DNA of 64,000 nucleotides from Xenorhabdus nematophila ATCC 19061 (GTDB lineage Bacteria; Pseudomonadota; Gammaproteobacteria; Enterobacterales; Enterobacteriaceae): NCBI RefSeq assembly GCF_000252955.1, contig NC_014228.1, positions 2,333,232 to 2,397,231 of the forward strand, read 5' to 3'. Shown piece by piece: positions 21,260 to 31,231 of this stretch (position 1 is its first letter; each line of letters starts with the position of its first letter). The notes under the pieces were generated by a model. It saw only the letters and a program-made list of their open reading frames with translations, ran no database searches and was not told where the DNA came from. The position numbers and the translations under genes were made by a program.

Positions 21260-21289
21260 AATATGCGGCTGGTATACCAGCCGCATATT
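21260..21289. terminator. 30-bp perfect palindrome, likely terminator
   Basis: AATATGCGGCTGGTA is followed directly by its exact inverse complement, which ends at 21289. It lies 45 nt after the stop codon of the leftward protease gene and before rnm, so it probably ends that transcript. It also marks one edge of the inserted block. Confidence 0.75.
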
Positions 21290-21334
21290 AAACACCAATG
21301 AAATATTAAATTATTTTATTTATAAATAAAATAT

Positions 21335-24300
21335 TCATCTCAAATACGGGCGATGACGAAAATTTCTTTTATAGTTAAAATGCTTACCACAGAATGGAGC
21401 AGAAACAATGATATTATATCTTCCAAATTGATTAAGTTTTTCTTGAAAAGCCCAGTTTCCATGCTCATCTGCTATTATAGTCCCTTGTTTATTATCTGTA
21501 GGTGAATCAATATTATTATGGAATATACCTGAATCAGTCTGCTCAATGTGATATGAAATTCCCACTCCTGATGGAGCTTTTCCCGATACATTAATATCTT
21601 CGGAAGGCCTAAATGACACAAAGAGCTGATCTTCTAGCGGGCGATAGATGGTTAAAGCCGATGCATCAACCTGACTATTCTTAACGTTTTTGAAAATATG
21701 GCCATTAATCACAAGAGATTGAGTCACTTCTATCTGGTAGACTCTTGGCTGTGCGTTATATAGACTACAACTCCATTTGCCATCTATTTTTGAAGCCTGT
21801 ACGGGACCACAACTCAAAGAATTTCCATTTGCAGGTGTCGCTTTCAAAGAAATATCAGCACCTCTTGTTGCTGTTCCTGTAATAGGAATAGAAATGATTC
21901 CATTACTTTCCATCATAGGAATATATTTTACTCTTGTTTTTGTAATTTGGCTTCCATTGGGAGCCGTACAAATTGGTTCAGCTGTAGGAACAAGAGTAAT
22001 GTCCGATAAATAGATTACTTCAAAATTACGTGTAACTGGCTTTCCTGCAGGCACGTTATTTACCCACTGCTGAGCCAGAATCCTATATACACCAGCAACT
22101 GATTCGATGGGATTCGGACAAGCCCAATTTTGATTTTCATCCACATCAACTTCACAAACTAGCTTACCTTCAATAGAAACAGTTATGCGGGCTCCCGCCT
22201 GTCCTTTCCCTGCTATGGTATACGCTGGCGTCGCAATTTGTTCCCCTTCTGTCGGACTGAGAATACTCATTTGCAAATTGGCACCATAACGTACCTTGAA
22301 ACTCCGGTTAATCTGGGAACCCGTATCATCCATAACCACCACATCATAATCCCCCGGTACGGAACTATAAGGCCCGCATGTCCATGTGTAATCCTCCATA
22401 TTGAGTTTCGCAGAACAATCATCATGACCACTAAACGCTTTTACTGTGACATTTTTGGCATTACTCGGCATTGTGCCACTAAAGGTATATGAGGGTGTTT
22501 TGATAATTTCATCTTCTTTAGGTAAAGTTACCGCCAGCTTGGTTTCACCTGCACCAGGAGCGACATCAAAGGTAATCTTCGCTGTAGATTGCCTCATGTT
22601 ATCCAAAAAGGCCGTCGCTACCAGTTTATACTCCCCTTTAACTGAAGTATCTAAGCCATAGCTCCATTCCCAGTTTCCTTGTTCATCCACAGTGACACCA
22701 CTCTTACAAACCTGAGAAAGCACTTTTTTATCCAAACAAACCGTTGTTCCCGGCTCACCTGTTCCCTTCGGTAAGACATTATCAAGACGCCGATATATCT
22801 CGCCATTATGAGGTTGCGTGATCACCACAGGTTTGACAGTTGTGGTTTGAACTTCAAAAGAAACTTGCACGCTTGAATTCAGCTGGTTATCAATAAATTG
22901 TTCAGCAGAAATAGTATATTTTCCTTCTTCTGGCTGATAAGGCCCACAAGACCATTGACCTGACGATGTATCAATGGTGGTATTACAATCATCAGTACCA
23001 CCAAAGCCTTTGATATAGACCTGAGCGCCTTTTTCTCCAATACCTGAAATCATAAAAGGCAGTTTTGTTATTTTTGTTCCATGATCAGGGTTCGTGATCT
23101 TTATTTTTGTTTTTGTTACCTCATATTTACGGGTAACCTGTGAGGTTCTTTCGTATGTATTCCCCAATTGGCCTAATTGGGCAGTGCCTGTTTTTTTATA
23201 CTGAGCCGCATAAAGAGAAAATAATCCTTCATTGTTTGCAGTCAAAACAGGATTATCAGGACAACTCCATTTGCCTTTTTCATCTATTGTTGTTTCGCAA
23301 ATTATTCCTTCATTTGAAATGATCCCTGCTATCTTGTCTGGTGGTAAAAAGTAATTAGAAGCTGAAACAAAAACAAGCTGACCAGGGCTTCCTTGGCCTT
23401 TAATAGAGATTTTGTCATCTAATCTATATTGTGCATTTGGTTCAGGTTCAGTAATACGCATCGGAACAGTAAAAGTCCATTTAATAGGATCACCTACGTT
23501 CACCCCATTCTGAGTCTCCTGCAATTCCATTGTATAGGTGTCACCACCAAAAATATCTCCAGGATGGATAACGAATTCCCAAAAGAAACCAAGCAGCCCA
23601 CTAAATAAAGAGGCTATTCCCTCAAGCGCACCAAAAATGGCGCCAAACAGGCCACTTAGAAAACCACCAAAACCACCACCACCACCTCCTCCTCCACCGC
23701 CAGCAGGACCACTCAGTGTGCCAGAAATAGTAATAGGGTTATCAGGATCAACAGTTGAATTATTTTTGGGGTTATTTATTTCAAATTTTTTCTTTTCGGG
23801 TTCATCATTATTTTTATCCTTAATGGCAAGGTGTGTAACATCCGTGGCAACTACTTTTCCTTCTTTCATTAACTCAGCGGTTAACTCATAAGTGCCCATC
23901 GGGAAAATTATTGGCCTGCCACATTGCCAGTTACCATTATCGCTGACCACAGCACCTGTACAGATCAACGTTTCCTTACCAAGGTCTTGATTATTTTCTT
24001 TTAATGATGAAAGGTCAATCCTGCGTCTTTTAATAGCGACCTCATCTCCTGGTATATTAGAACTCCCTGACAAAAAGCTTGGGCTGCCTACAGTATTTGT
24101 TTCTCCTACAGAAGGGGCTGTGAATTGAACTTCAGGGTTTACTATACTAAAGTAGGTTCTGTCAGGCGTTAAACCCATCCAGGTACGTTTAAACCTTTTC
24201 AACCCTACCGGATGATACTTATCCGCCACTTCAATATAATAAAGCCCATCTTCCAGTGTAGAAGGGAGAGAAATACTCCAATTTGGAAAGTCATGACTTT

Positions 24301-26437
24301 CCCGATATTTTGTGTATTCTGTTGGAATAATATCAAAATATTGATTGTTTTTTAGTTTAACATTTAAATAGATATCATTGCCTTCTTTAGAACATAAAGT
24401 ATCTTCTGGCCGCAAAGGTGAATTATCTTTTTTCTTCATACATATAAAATATTCTGATGGTAAGATCACATCATTATTCGGCAGAATATATCCACTATTA
24501 TCACTACCATAGCCAGAGAACTTATGACTTTCAATTTCGGCAGATAAAATTTCTTTCGGATTATAAAGATTATACTTATCGGTAAATGTAGGTTTAAAAT
24601 AACTTCCTTTTAAATTTGTTTTCTTTAGCAATTTTTTATTATCAAACGGATCAACACCTTCAACTTTTTGTATTGCCACTGTTTGAATATCTGATAATCT
24701 AAAAATGGAACTTTCAGTTTCTCCTGAAGCATTTATCAGATAAAATCCCCTATCATTGATTATTTTATCTTGACAATCTACATACCCTTCTTTAAAAACA
24801 CAAACAATCTTAGCATTTTCATCATGAGAAACGTTAAGATCCAAGAATTTTTTATATTTATAACCTGAGTTTTCTTCATTTAGAGATAATGTTATCTCTG
24901 TAACTGTTTTCTCTTCCGAAAGAGTGATATTAACCTGATCATAAATATTTATATCTTTTGTATTTTGATGCGCCGTTATTTTAATATTTATATCTTCCTC
25001 ATTCAAATCTTCTTTAATTTCCCTAATTAAATCAACTTTCATAGTACATAGCCACTCACCATATTCATTGGTTTTTATTGTTCTATTTACCCTTCTTTCT
25101 TGACATAATTCTTCTTCATAGACATAATTATCTGAGTCAATTTCCAATGTTACTTGAACTTCTGAATTAGGATCAGCATAACCACGTAATCTAATATCCT
25201 CAGTATAAATAGTTACCCCGTCAGTTGGATAAACAATTCCAAATTCTTTTGAAACAGAAGGTATTTTTGCGTGTATCGTATCTTTTGTCCATGTTTCATT
25301 TTTCGATAAAGAGTCTGAAATTTCACTGGCAATAATTGTTATCTTATAATTTTTTGTTTCATCTAAATCTTTAAAAATTTTTTCACGGGGAATAATGCAT
25401 TTCCATTCCATAAAGTAGTTTACTTTATCTTTACATTCAACTGAGTCTTGTAAAATATTGTCGATAGTGTAAGTAAGATTAATTTTACTCAACGCTCTTC
25501 CAAACCCTTTAACAGTAATATTTTCTTCTCGTTTTGTTAAATCAGAATTCCAATCTGGAGTATAAATCCAAATATGTTTCATAGTACTGGAAAACCACTT
25601 TATAAGATTTAAAGAGGAATCTGAATACTTATTAGTTATATCTGAAATTAAGACAGGAAGATAATCACTCTCTCCTGATTTCCCTTTAGCCATTTGAAAC
25701 CCAGCAGAAGTTACTCCAATAATGGTATCATCCCAAATAACCGGGCCTCCAGAATCTCCGGGTTGTGTAATACCTGAACTAAGTCCTTTATTTTTATTTG
25801 CTTCTATAATAATTCCCTGTTTCCCATTAGCATCTAAAGCAGGGGCTAAAATTTTCACATCAGCTCTATATTGAGTACCGTTATTTATTTGTTGCTCACC
25901 TGTATCTTCATCAATACCCCTAAGTCCATAACCATAAACAGAGGCCTGGTAATAATTACTGTCCAACTTTTCATAAGCTTCATCGTAATTAAAGAATCGA
26001 CGAATATGACCGCAACATTCTTTTATTATTGATTTTTCTAACTTTATAAGAGCAAAATCATTATAAGAGTTATCGTTAAAATAATGTTTTATAAAACCAT
26101 AGCGTGATGCAGTACCTATTTGCTCTTTTTTATAATTTTTAATGAGATATTCTTTGAATTTTGTTTCCTTTATTTCCTTATCATCCATTTCACAATGTGC
26201 AGCGGTAAGAACATATTTTTCAGATATCAATGATCCACTGCATATGAATTTTTCTTCGCCATCATTATTTTTATAAAAAATACTAACAACCCAAGGCTTA
26301 CATTTATCATCAGTATCACAACTTTTTTCTCCCCCTACAATAGCCTCTAAAGGTTGAGGTTCCAATTCAGTATCAGAAAACAAATTTCCACAATAAAATA
26401 AAAAAAATAATATAAATATCTTTCTAAAATAAGTCAT
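21335..26437 (-). CDS. Large secreted trypsin-like serine protease with Ig-like repeats
   Basis: About 1700 residues. The ATG at 26435-26437 has AAGGAG at a good distance and yields a signal peptide (RKIFILFFLFYCGNLFS). Residues 33-36 (IVGG) begin an S1 protease domain with the triad His81 (TAAHC), Asp127 (NDFALIKL) and Ser229 (GDSGGPV) and several Cys. After about residue 290 come roughly a dozen Ig-like repeats of about 90 residues, sharing the pattern [ITxPxxG]...[GxGxxGxxVxV]...[VDxxGxWxC]...[GxYxxxAxQ]. Near residues 905-965 there is a run of ten Gly and then a hydrophobic stretch (FGGFLSGLFGAIFGALEG...). The gene is AT-rich, especially its 5' half. It follows the 590-residue gene by 34 nt. 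The S1 call is firm; the target and whether it is a toxin, adhesin or host-protein protease are unknown. Confidence 0.85.
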   Translation of the reverse strand: MTYFRKIFILFFLFYCGNLFSDTELEPQPLEAIVGGEKSCDTDDKCKPWVVSIFYKNNDGEEKFICSGSLISEKYVLTAAHCEMDDKEIKETKFKEYLIKNYKKEQIGTASRYGFIKHYFNDNSYNDFALIKLEKSIIKECCGHIRRFFNYDEAYEKLDSNYYQASVYGYGLRGIDEDTGEQQINNGTQYRADVKILAPALDANGKQGIIIEANKNKGLSSGITQPGDSGGPVIWDDTIIGVTSAGFQMAKGKSGESDYLPVLISDITNKYSDSSLNLIKWFSSTMKHIWIYTPDWNSDLTKREENITVKGFGRALSKINLTYTIDNILQDSVECKDKVNYFMEWKCIIPREKIFKDLDETKNYKITIIASEISDSLSKNETWTKDTIHAKIPSVSKEFGIVYPTDGVTIYTEDIRLRGYADPNSEVQVTLEIDSDNYVYEEELCQERRVNRTIKTNEYGEWLCTMKVDLIREIKEDLNEEDINIKITAHQNTKDINIYDQVNITLSEEKTVTEITLSLNEENSGYKYKKFLDLNVSHDENAKIVCVFKEGYVDCQDKIINDRGFYLINASGETESSIFRLSDIQTVAIQKVEGVDPFDNKKLLKKTNLKGSYFKPTFTDKYNLYNPKEILSAEIESHKFSGYGSDNSGYILPNNDVILPSEYFICMKKKDNSPLRPEDTLCSKEGNDIYLNVKLKNNQYFDIIPTEYTKYRESHDFPNWSISLPSTLEDGLYYIEVADKYHPVGLKRFKRTWMGLTPDRTYFSIVNPEVQFTAPSVGETNTVGSPSFLSGSSNIPGDEVAIKRRRIDLSSLKENNQDLGKETLICTGAVVSDNGNWQCGRPIIFPMGTYELTAELMKEGKVVATDVTHLAIKDKNNDEPEKKKFEINNPKNNSTVDPDNPITISGTLSGPAGGGGGGGGGGFGGFLSGLFGAIFGALEGIASLFSGLLGFFWEFVIHPGDIFGGDTYTMELQETQNGVNVGDPIKWTFTVPMRITEPEPNAQYRLDDKISIKGQGSPGQLVFVSASNYFLPPDKIAGIISNEGIICETTIDEKGKWSCPDNPVLTANNEGLFSLYAAQYKKTGTAQLGQLGNTYERTSQVTRKYEVTKTKIKITNPDHGTKITKLPFMISGIGEKGAQVYIKGFGGTDDCNTTIDTSSGQWSCGPYQPEEGKYTISAEQFIDNQLNSSVQVSFEVQTTTVKPVVITQPHNGEIYRRLDNVLPKGTGEPGTTVCLDKKVLSQVCKSGVTVDEQGNWEWSYGLDTSVKGEYKLVATAFLDNMRQSTAKITFDVAPGAGETKLAVTLPKEDEIIKTPSYTFSGTMPSNAKNVTVKAFSGHDDCSAKLNMEDYTWTCGPYSSVPGDYDVVVMDDTGSQINRSFKVRYGANLQMSILSPTEGEQIATPAYTIAGKGQAGARITVSIEGKLVCEVDVDENQNWACPNPIESVAGVYRILAQQWVNNVPAGKPVTRNFEVIYLSDITLVPTAEPICTAPNGSQITKTRVKYIPMMESNGIISIPITGTATRGADISLKATPANGNSLSCGPVQASKIDGKWSCSLYNAQPRVYQIEVTQSLVINGHIFKNVKNSQVDASALTIYRPLEDQLFVSFRPSEDINVSGKAPSGVGISYHIEQTDSGIFHNNIDSPTDNKQGTIIADEHGNWAFQEKLNQFGRYNIIVSAPFCGKHFNYKRNFRHRPYLR

Positions 26438-26471
26438 GGTAATCTCCTTGAATATAGAATAATAGTTATTT

Positions 26472-28244
26472 TTATTTAACACAAATCATTCCACGATCGC
26501 TACCAGTGCATTTGAGTATTTTTTTATCTCTCGATTTATAAGTTTCACTATTAGATTCTTCCTGAAAAGTGAAATTATATTCACCTCTTTTAGCATAATA
26601 TTTATTCTTTGTTACCCAATCACCATATTCATTTGTAAATGCTTCTTCCAACTGATTTTCATAAAGCAATATGTTGACTTCTGGCATAAGATCCTCATCC
26701 TCAACTTCTGGCATAGATGTTCCAGAAAATTTGGTGAACACATTGATGTTATTAACTTCTACAGAAAAAATTTTAGAACTCAGTATAGTCACTTCAGCAT
26801 TATCGTTTTGACTCGGAAATTCTGTCGATTCACTATTCTTAGCCTGAATTTTCATAATACCTATAGGTACGTTTTCAGCTTCAACACTCCACTTATTATC
26901 CACAACATTTCCACTAAAGGACTGTTCGAAGTTACCTTGAAAATCTGCAGATTTCACATTAACAATAATGGTTCCATCAGTGGCTTTACCACCAATAAAA
27001 ATATTCTGTTCATTAACCGTTGTTGAAGAAACTACTTCATGATTTTTTGGATTAGTTAATTCAATTGGACACGGTGATGTGCTATAGCTGACTTCTTTTT
27101 TCCCCGAGATTTCAGGTAAAAGAGATTGATTAGTACTCTGTAGTTCAAAATGACTAGATACAGAAGCTTTATAATGAATAAAGCAAACGGCTTCTAAACC
27201 CTCCAGATTCCATTTACCCGTTCCAGTATCAACATCTGGAGTGTAACTCATCGTTGGTGCATAAATAGTCCCATCTTTTTGATAACCGGTTATTTGCACC
27301 TGCATACGTCTGTCATCATCAGCCGTATCACTATTCACTATACCTGATAAACTATATTTTCCTGCAGGAATAATTTGTCCATCCTGAATGGAAGTAATTG
27401 TTGCTCCACACGGCGGGCCATTAAAAGTCACATCAGAATTTTCCACACCATCAATTCTAATTGCACCCGTGATCCCACAGCCGATCCAGAGTTGTCCTTT
27501 CCAATCTTCTGCGCTCCCTGTAGATTGAGTGGCATATTTATACGCATTGAAATTTGTTGTAATCACAGGAAGATATCCATCTTTCATAAAACCTGTTCCT
27601 GTAAAGGTAATATAATTGTTTTCAACAGTTGAATTAGGCTTAGGTGAGGTGATTTTTGGGTCATCCCAATCATCATTACTTTTGAGAGTTACCGTAACTT
27701 TATTATGATCATCACTCGTACTAGAATATACGGGGTTGTTTAAACAATCGCTCCCATTACAAGTAGCGCTTAATTCAAGTGAACATCCTTCAAACGTATT
27801 AACTTGAGTTGTCCAGTCGATATAACCCGATATCCATGGCGGATAAGTTGTATAAATACTAAAGTTACATGATTGATACTGTTTTCCATTTCTATAACTG
27901 GTTGCTTTCCATTCTACAAACTTGTCTTCACCTGTACAGTCATCGAAAAAGTTATTGTTGTCTTCAAGAGTTTCTTCATGTTCCTCTTTAGGTTTTAAAG
28001 AAATATTTTTATCTCCAACGTTATACATACATTGACTATCTAATACTTCAATCTTTAAGCTATCGTGTTTATGGGTATTTTCAAAAGCGAAATCATAATA
28101 TTGAGCCAGATTCCCTGCCTTAACATTGTTTTTTCCTATGTTATAGTTTCCATTTGAAGATATTTCATCTTTCATTAATTCAACAGCATAGGAGTTAGAA
28201 ATAAAAGAGAATAAAATATAAAAAACATATAACCTTTTTTTCAT
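26472..28244 (-). CDS. Secreted protein of unknown function, partner of the Ig-repeat protease
   Basis: A 590-residue protein with a clear signal peptide (MKKRLYVFYILFSFISNSYA) and GGAG 9 nt before the ATG. I do not recognise its N-terminal half, which is rich in Cys, Trp and acidic residues. The C-terminal half has Ig-like stretches related in style to the protease repeats (ITSPKPNSTVENNYITFTG; CPIELTNPKNHEVV; YGDWVTKNKYYAKRGEYNF). It lacks protease motifs. It is the first gene of a two-gene unit with the protease (34-nt gap), which suggests an exported pair. The AT-rich composition differs from trp and rnm on either side, which points to acquisition. Confidence 0.7.
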   Translation of the reverse strand: MKKRLYVFYILFSFISNSYAVELMKDEISSNGNYNIGKNNVKAGNLAQYYDFAFENTHKHDSLKIEVLDSQCMYNVGDKNISLKPKEEHEETLEDNNNFFDDCTGEDKFVEWKATSYRNGKQYQSCNFSIYTTYPPWISGYIDWTTQVNTFEGCSLELSATCNGSDCLNNPVYSSTSDDHNKVTVTLKSNDDWDDPKITSPKPNSTVENNYITFTGTGFMKDGYLPVITTNFNAYKYATQSTGSAEDWKGQLWIGCGITGAIRIDGVENSDVTFNGPPCGATITSIQDGQIIPAGKYSLSGIVNSDTADDDRRMQVQITGYQKDGTIYAPTMSYTPDVDTGTGKWNLEGLEAVCFIHYKASVSSHFELQSTNQSLLPEISGKKEVSYSTSPCPIELTNPKNHEVVSSTTVNEQNIFIGGKATDGTIIVNVKSADFQGNFEQSFSGNVVDNKWSVEAENVPIGIMKIQAKNSESTEFPSQNDNAEVTILSSKIFSVEVNNINVFTKFSGTSMPEVEDEDLMPEVNILLYENQLEEAFTNEYGDWVTKNKYYAKRGEYNFTFQEESNSETYKSRDKKILKCTGSDRGMICVK

Positions 28245-28758
28245 AATAGTTACTCCGATTTTAAAAACAACATCATTAATAAAAATTTAACTTACCTCTA
28301 CTAAATAATATTTTTAACTAGATTGTTCCTATAAAAACACCAACATCACTCAAAATAAAAAACAGGTTCAATTTTTATTACAAATAGACTTTACCTTCAT
28401 AAGCAACCATAATAATAATCATATTAATTCGTATAATTTTTGACTCTCTTTTTAAATTATTTATCTAAAAATAAATCAGGCAATAAGTTTTACTATAAAA
28501 ATATAGAAACCTCTTAATTAATTAAGAAAAATATCATCCATATTCATCAACTTTTATTTTATTAGTAAATAGATTTAAGCTCCTGATTTTAAAAAAAAGT
28601 CGGTTAACAGATTATTTAATCTGTTAACCTTATATGCTTTTTTGACCTAAAATACCTCAATATAATTTATTGCAACATAATCATATAGCTTAATCTATTA
28701 ACAATATCGCTCCAATTTCCCCTTATATTATCGTTTTGCTAAAAACCTAAAAAAACAG
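28245..28758. other. AT-rich divergent region between the secreted-protein operon and trp
   Basis: About 500 bp without a supportable gene. It must hold the promoter of the leftward operon. A perfect hairpin, GGTTAACAGATT (28602-28613) with AATCTGTTAACC (28618-28629), is followed on plus by a T-run at 28639-28644 and may insulate trp from transcripts coming from the left. Confidence 0.55.
28602..28629. terminator. Perfect hairpin upstream of the trp promoter
   Basis: A 12-bp or longer uninterrupted stem with a 4-nt AT loop, between the trp promoter and the divergent operon start. It could terminate rightward read-through or be a remnant of the insertion boundary. Confidence 0.5.
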
Positions 28759-28795
28759 TTGACAAGCAAACTTAGAACCAGTTTACTAGTACACA
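28759..28795 (+). promoter_or_regulatory. trp promoter and TrpR operator
   Basis: TTGACA at 28759-28764 and TTTACT at 28782-28787 are 17 bp apart. The stretch GAACCAGTTTACTAGTAC (28775-28792) closely matches the E. coli trp operator GAACTAGTTAACTAGTAC, centred on the -10 box as in E. coli. TrpR with bound tryptophan is expected to repress here. Confidence 0.93.
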
Positions 28796-28848
28796 GGTCA
28801 AGTGAGATTCTTAACTAAAACTCCATTGAGTCAATGAGGCACTCGAAA

Positions 28849-28929
28849 ATGAACGTATTTATGCAAATCATGCAAGTCAGTCGTTGGTGGCACAACTTCC
28901 CATTCAGGACGGTTGACTCACGCGCATAA
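28849..28929 (+). CDS. trpL: trp operon leader peptide
   Basis: A 26-codon frame with GAGG 9 nt upstream (28836-28839). It contains adjacent Trp codons at 28885-28890 (context VSRWWHN) and sits between the trp promoter and an intrinsic terminator. Ribosome stalling at the Trp pair should favour the antiterminator. It is longer than the 14-residue E. coli leader; Met codons at 28861 and 28870 are alternative in-frame starts. It is too short for most gene callers. Confidence 0.9.
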   Translation: MNVFMQIMQVSRWWHNFPFRTVDSRA

Positions 28930-28948
28930 ATACAAATGCGAAAGTGCC

Positions 28949-28977
28949 AAAACCCGCCCTAAAAAGCGGGTTTTTTA
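28949..28977 (+). terminator. trp attenuator
   Basis: AACCCGC (28951-28957) pairs with GCGGGTT (28966-28972), followed by a run of T. Upstream, GGCAC (28889-28893, overlapping the second Trp codon) can pair with GTGCC (28944-28948), giving the competing structures expected of attenuation. Confidence 0.88.
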
Positions 28978-29026
28978 TAACTCTTTTCTTAAACGTAAGT
29001 TTTATGGATAAAGATAGTAATAGGAT

Positions 29027-30592
29027 ATGAATATGACTGGCAAAGAATTTAATATTTTTATAAATCAAATTGATACTGTTTATAAAACAGATCCGACGCT
29101 GCTTTTCCATCAACTTTGCGGCAATCGCCCGGCAACACTATTGCTAGAATCGGCTGAAATCCACAGTAAAAAAAGCCTCAGGAGCATGTTAATCATTGAT
29201 AGCGCAATGCGCATTACCGCCAATGAACGACAAGTGACTTTTGAGGCACTGACCGAAAACGGTCAGAATCTGCTGCCCATACTTGCCGATTTACTCTCAG
29301 AAAAAGCCCAACTGAGAGTGGAATCACAGATTATCCGAGCACAATTTCCTGTTACAGAACACCATTTAGATGAAGATAGCCGGCTAAAATCCAATTCTGT
29401 TTTCGACGCATTACGTGCTTTGGCAACTTTGTCCTCTTTCTCAGAATCACCTGATGCGATTTTTGTTGGCGGGCTGTTTGCTTACGATCTAGTCGCCGGA
29501 TTTGAATTATTACCTACAGTAAAAAATCACCAACATTGCCCTGATTTTTGTTTTTATCTGGCAGAAACACTATTAGTTATCGATCACCAGAATGAACATT
29601 CATTTCTTCAAACTTCACTGTTTGGAAAATACGAGGCTGAAAAGCAACGGCTTAACAAACGCATAACGAACTTAGCCTCAACCATTTCAGAAACTATTCC
29701 GTCCCCTTTGCCTACCGGATTGTCTAATCTCACTATTGATTGCAACCTAAGCGACAAGCAGTACGCGGATGTTGTGCAACAGCTACAGCAATTTATTCGG
29801 CAAGGAGAGATCTTTCAGGTCGTACCATCACGGCGTTTCACTTTACCTTGCCCTTCTCCGTTAGCTGCCTATCACACACTGAAAAAACAAAATCCAAGCC
29901 CTTATATGTTTTTTATGCAGGATCAGGATTTTTGTCTGTTTGGTGCTTCGCCTGAAAGCGCCCTTAAATATAATGCAAGCAATCGACAGATAGAAATCTA
30001 TCCGATAGCCGGAACCCGCCCGCGCGGACGTGATGCCAGCGGAAAACCCGATGCCGATCTCGATAGCAGAATTGAGCTGGAAATGCGTACCGATGCCAAG
30101 GAATTGTCTGAGCATGTCATGCTGGTTGATCTGGCCCGAAATGATTTGGCCCGCATTTGTGAACCGGGCAGCCGTTATGTCGCCGATTTAACCAAAGTCG
30201 ATCGTTATTCATTTGTTATGCACCTCGTTTCCCGGGTTGTCGGCATCCTGCGTCACGACTTAGATATCTTTCATGCCTATCAGGCCTGCATGAATATGGG
30301 GACATTGACAGGAGCACCTAAGGTTCGGGCGATGCAGCTTATTGCAGAATATGAGGGTGAACGGCGGGGCAGTTATGGCGGGGCAGTAGGTTATTTCACG
30401 GGTAATGGCGATTTTGATACCTGCATTGTGATCCGTTCCGCTTATGTAGAAAACGGCCAGGCAACAGTTCAGGTCGGTGCCGGTATTGTGCTGGATTCTG
30501 TCCCTCAATCAGAAGTGGATGAAACACACAGTAAAGTCAGAGCTGTGATTCGCGCCATTGCCGAAGCTCATCATGCGGAGGTGACATTCTGA
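29027..30592 (+). CDS. trpE: Anthranilate synthase component I
   Basis: Converts chorismate to anthranilate with ammonia supplied by TrpG. It is 521 residues, like E. coli (520). The tryptophan feedback site is seen in [10 protein letters not shown], and the catalytic core in [45 protein letters not shown] and [22 protein letters not shown] second ATG at 29033 has better spacing to AGGA (29022-29025) and may be the true start. The stop codon overlaps the trpG start (TGATG), coupling production of the two subunits. Confidence 0.98.
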   Translation: MNMTGKEFNIFINQIDTVYKTDPTLLFHQLCGNRPATLLLESAEIHSKKSLRSMLIIDSAMRITANERQVTFEALTENGQNLLPILADLLSEKAQLRVESQIIRAQFPVTEHHLDEDSRLKSNSVFDALRALATLSSFSESPDAIFVGGLFAYDLVAGFELLPTVKNHQHCPDFCFYLAETLLVIDHQNEHSFLQTSLFGKYEAEKQRLNKRITNLASTISETIPSPLPTGLSNLTIDCNLSDKQYADVVQQLQQFIRQGEIFQVVPSRRFTLPCPSPLAAYHTLKKQNPSPYMFFMQDQDFCLFGASPESALKYNASNRQIEIYPIAGTRPRGRDASGKPDADLDSRIELEMRTDAKELSEHVMLVDLARNDLARICEPGSRYVADLTKVDRYSFVMHLVSRVVGILRHDLDIFHAYQACMNMGTLTGAPKVRAMQLIAEYEGERRGSYGGAVGYFTGNGDFDTCIVIRSAYVENGQATVQVGAGIVLDSVPQSEVDETHSKVRAVIRAIAEAHHAEVTF

Positions 30593-31170
30593 TGGCTAAT
30601 ATTCTTTTGCTCGATAATGTTGATTCCTTCACCTACAACCTCGTGGATCAACTACGTGCCAACGGTCATCAGGTTGTTATTTATCGCAATACGGTGCCTG
30701 TAAACATCATTATTGCCGAACTCAACAAGATGGAATCACCACTGCTAATGTTATCACCGGGTCCGGGTAAACCTTCAGACGCAGGTTGTATGCCTGAACT
30801 AATCAAACATGTCATGGGTAAAATTCCCGTCATCGGTATTTGCCTTGGGCATCAGGCAATTATTGAAGCCTACGGTGGCGTCGTCTCTGCGGCCCGGGAA
30901 ATACTGCATGGTAAAGCAACACCGGCCACTCATGATGGAAAAGGTCTGTTTTCGGGTTTACCAAATCCCTTGCCGGTTGCCCGTTATCACTCACTTACCG
31001 GAATGTCTGTCCCTGCAACACTGACCGTTTCTGCTGCATGTGGTGAGACGGTAATGGCTGTTCGTCATGATACGCACAAAGTCTGTGGATTCCAGTTTCA
31101 CCCCGAATCTATTCTGACGACACAAGGCGCCAGGCTGCTCGAACAAACTTTGGTATGGGCACTGAATTAA
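30592..31170 (+). CDS. trpG: Anthranilate synthase component II (glutamine amidotransferase)
   Basis: Provides ammonia from glutamine to TrpE. A class I amidotransferase of 192 residues with the nucleophile Cys in GICLGHQAI and the His/Glu in FQFHPESI. In E. coli this domain is fused to TrpD; here a stop codon and 61 nt separate it from trpD, as in Serratia, Yersinia and related genera. It overlaps trpE by one base. Confidence 0.97.
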   Translation: MANILLLDNVDSFTYNLVDQLRANGHQVVIYRNTVPVNIIIAELNKMESPLLMLSPGPGKPSDAGCMPELIKHVMGKIPVIGICLGHQAIIEAYGGVVSAAREILHGKATPATHDGKGLFSGLPNPLPVARYHSLTGMSVPATLTVSAACGETVMAVRHDTHKVCGFQFHPESILTTQGARLLEQTLVWALN

Positions 31171-31231
31171 AGAGATGGGTGGAATTTAAAAGCATCAGAT
31201 TAAATACGTGCAAACAGGAAGGAATGGGAAA

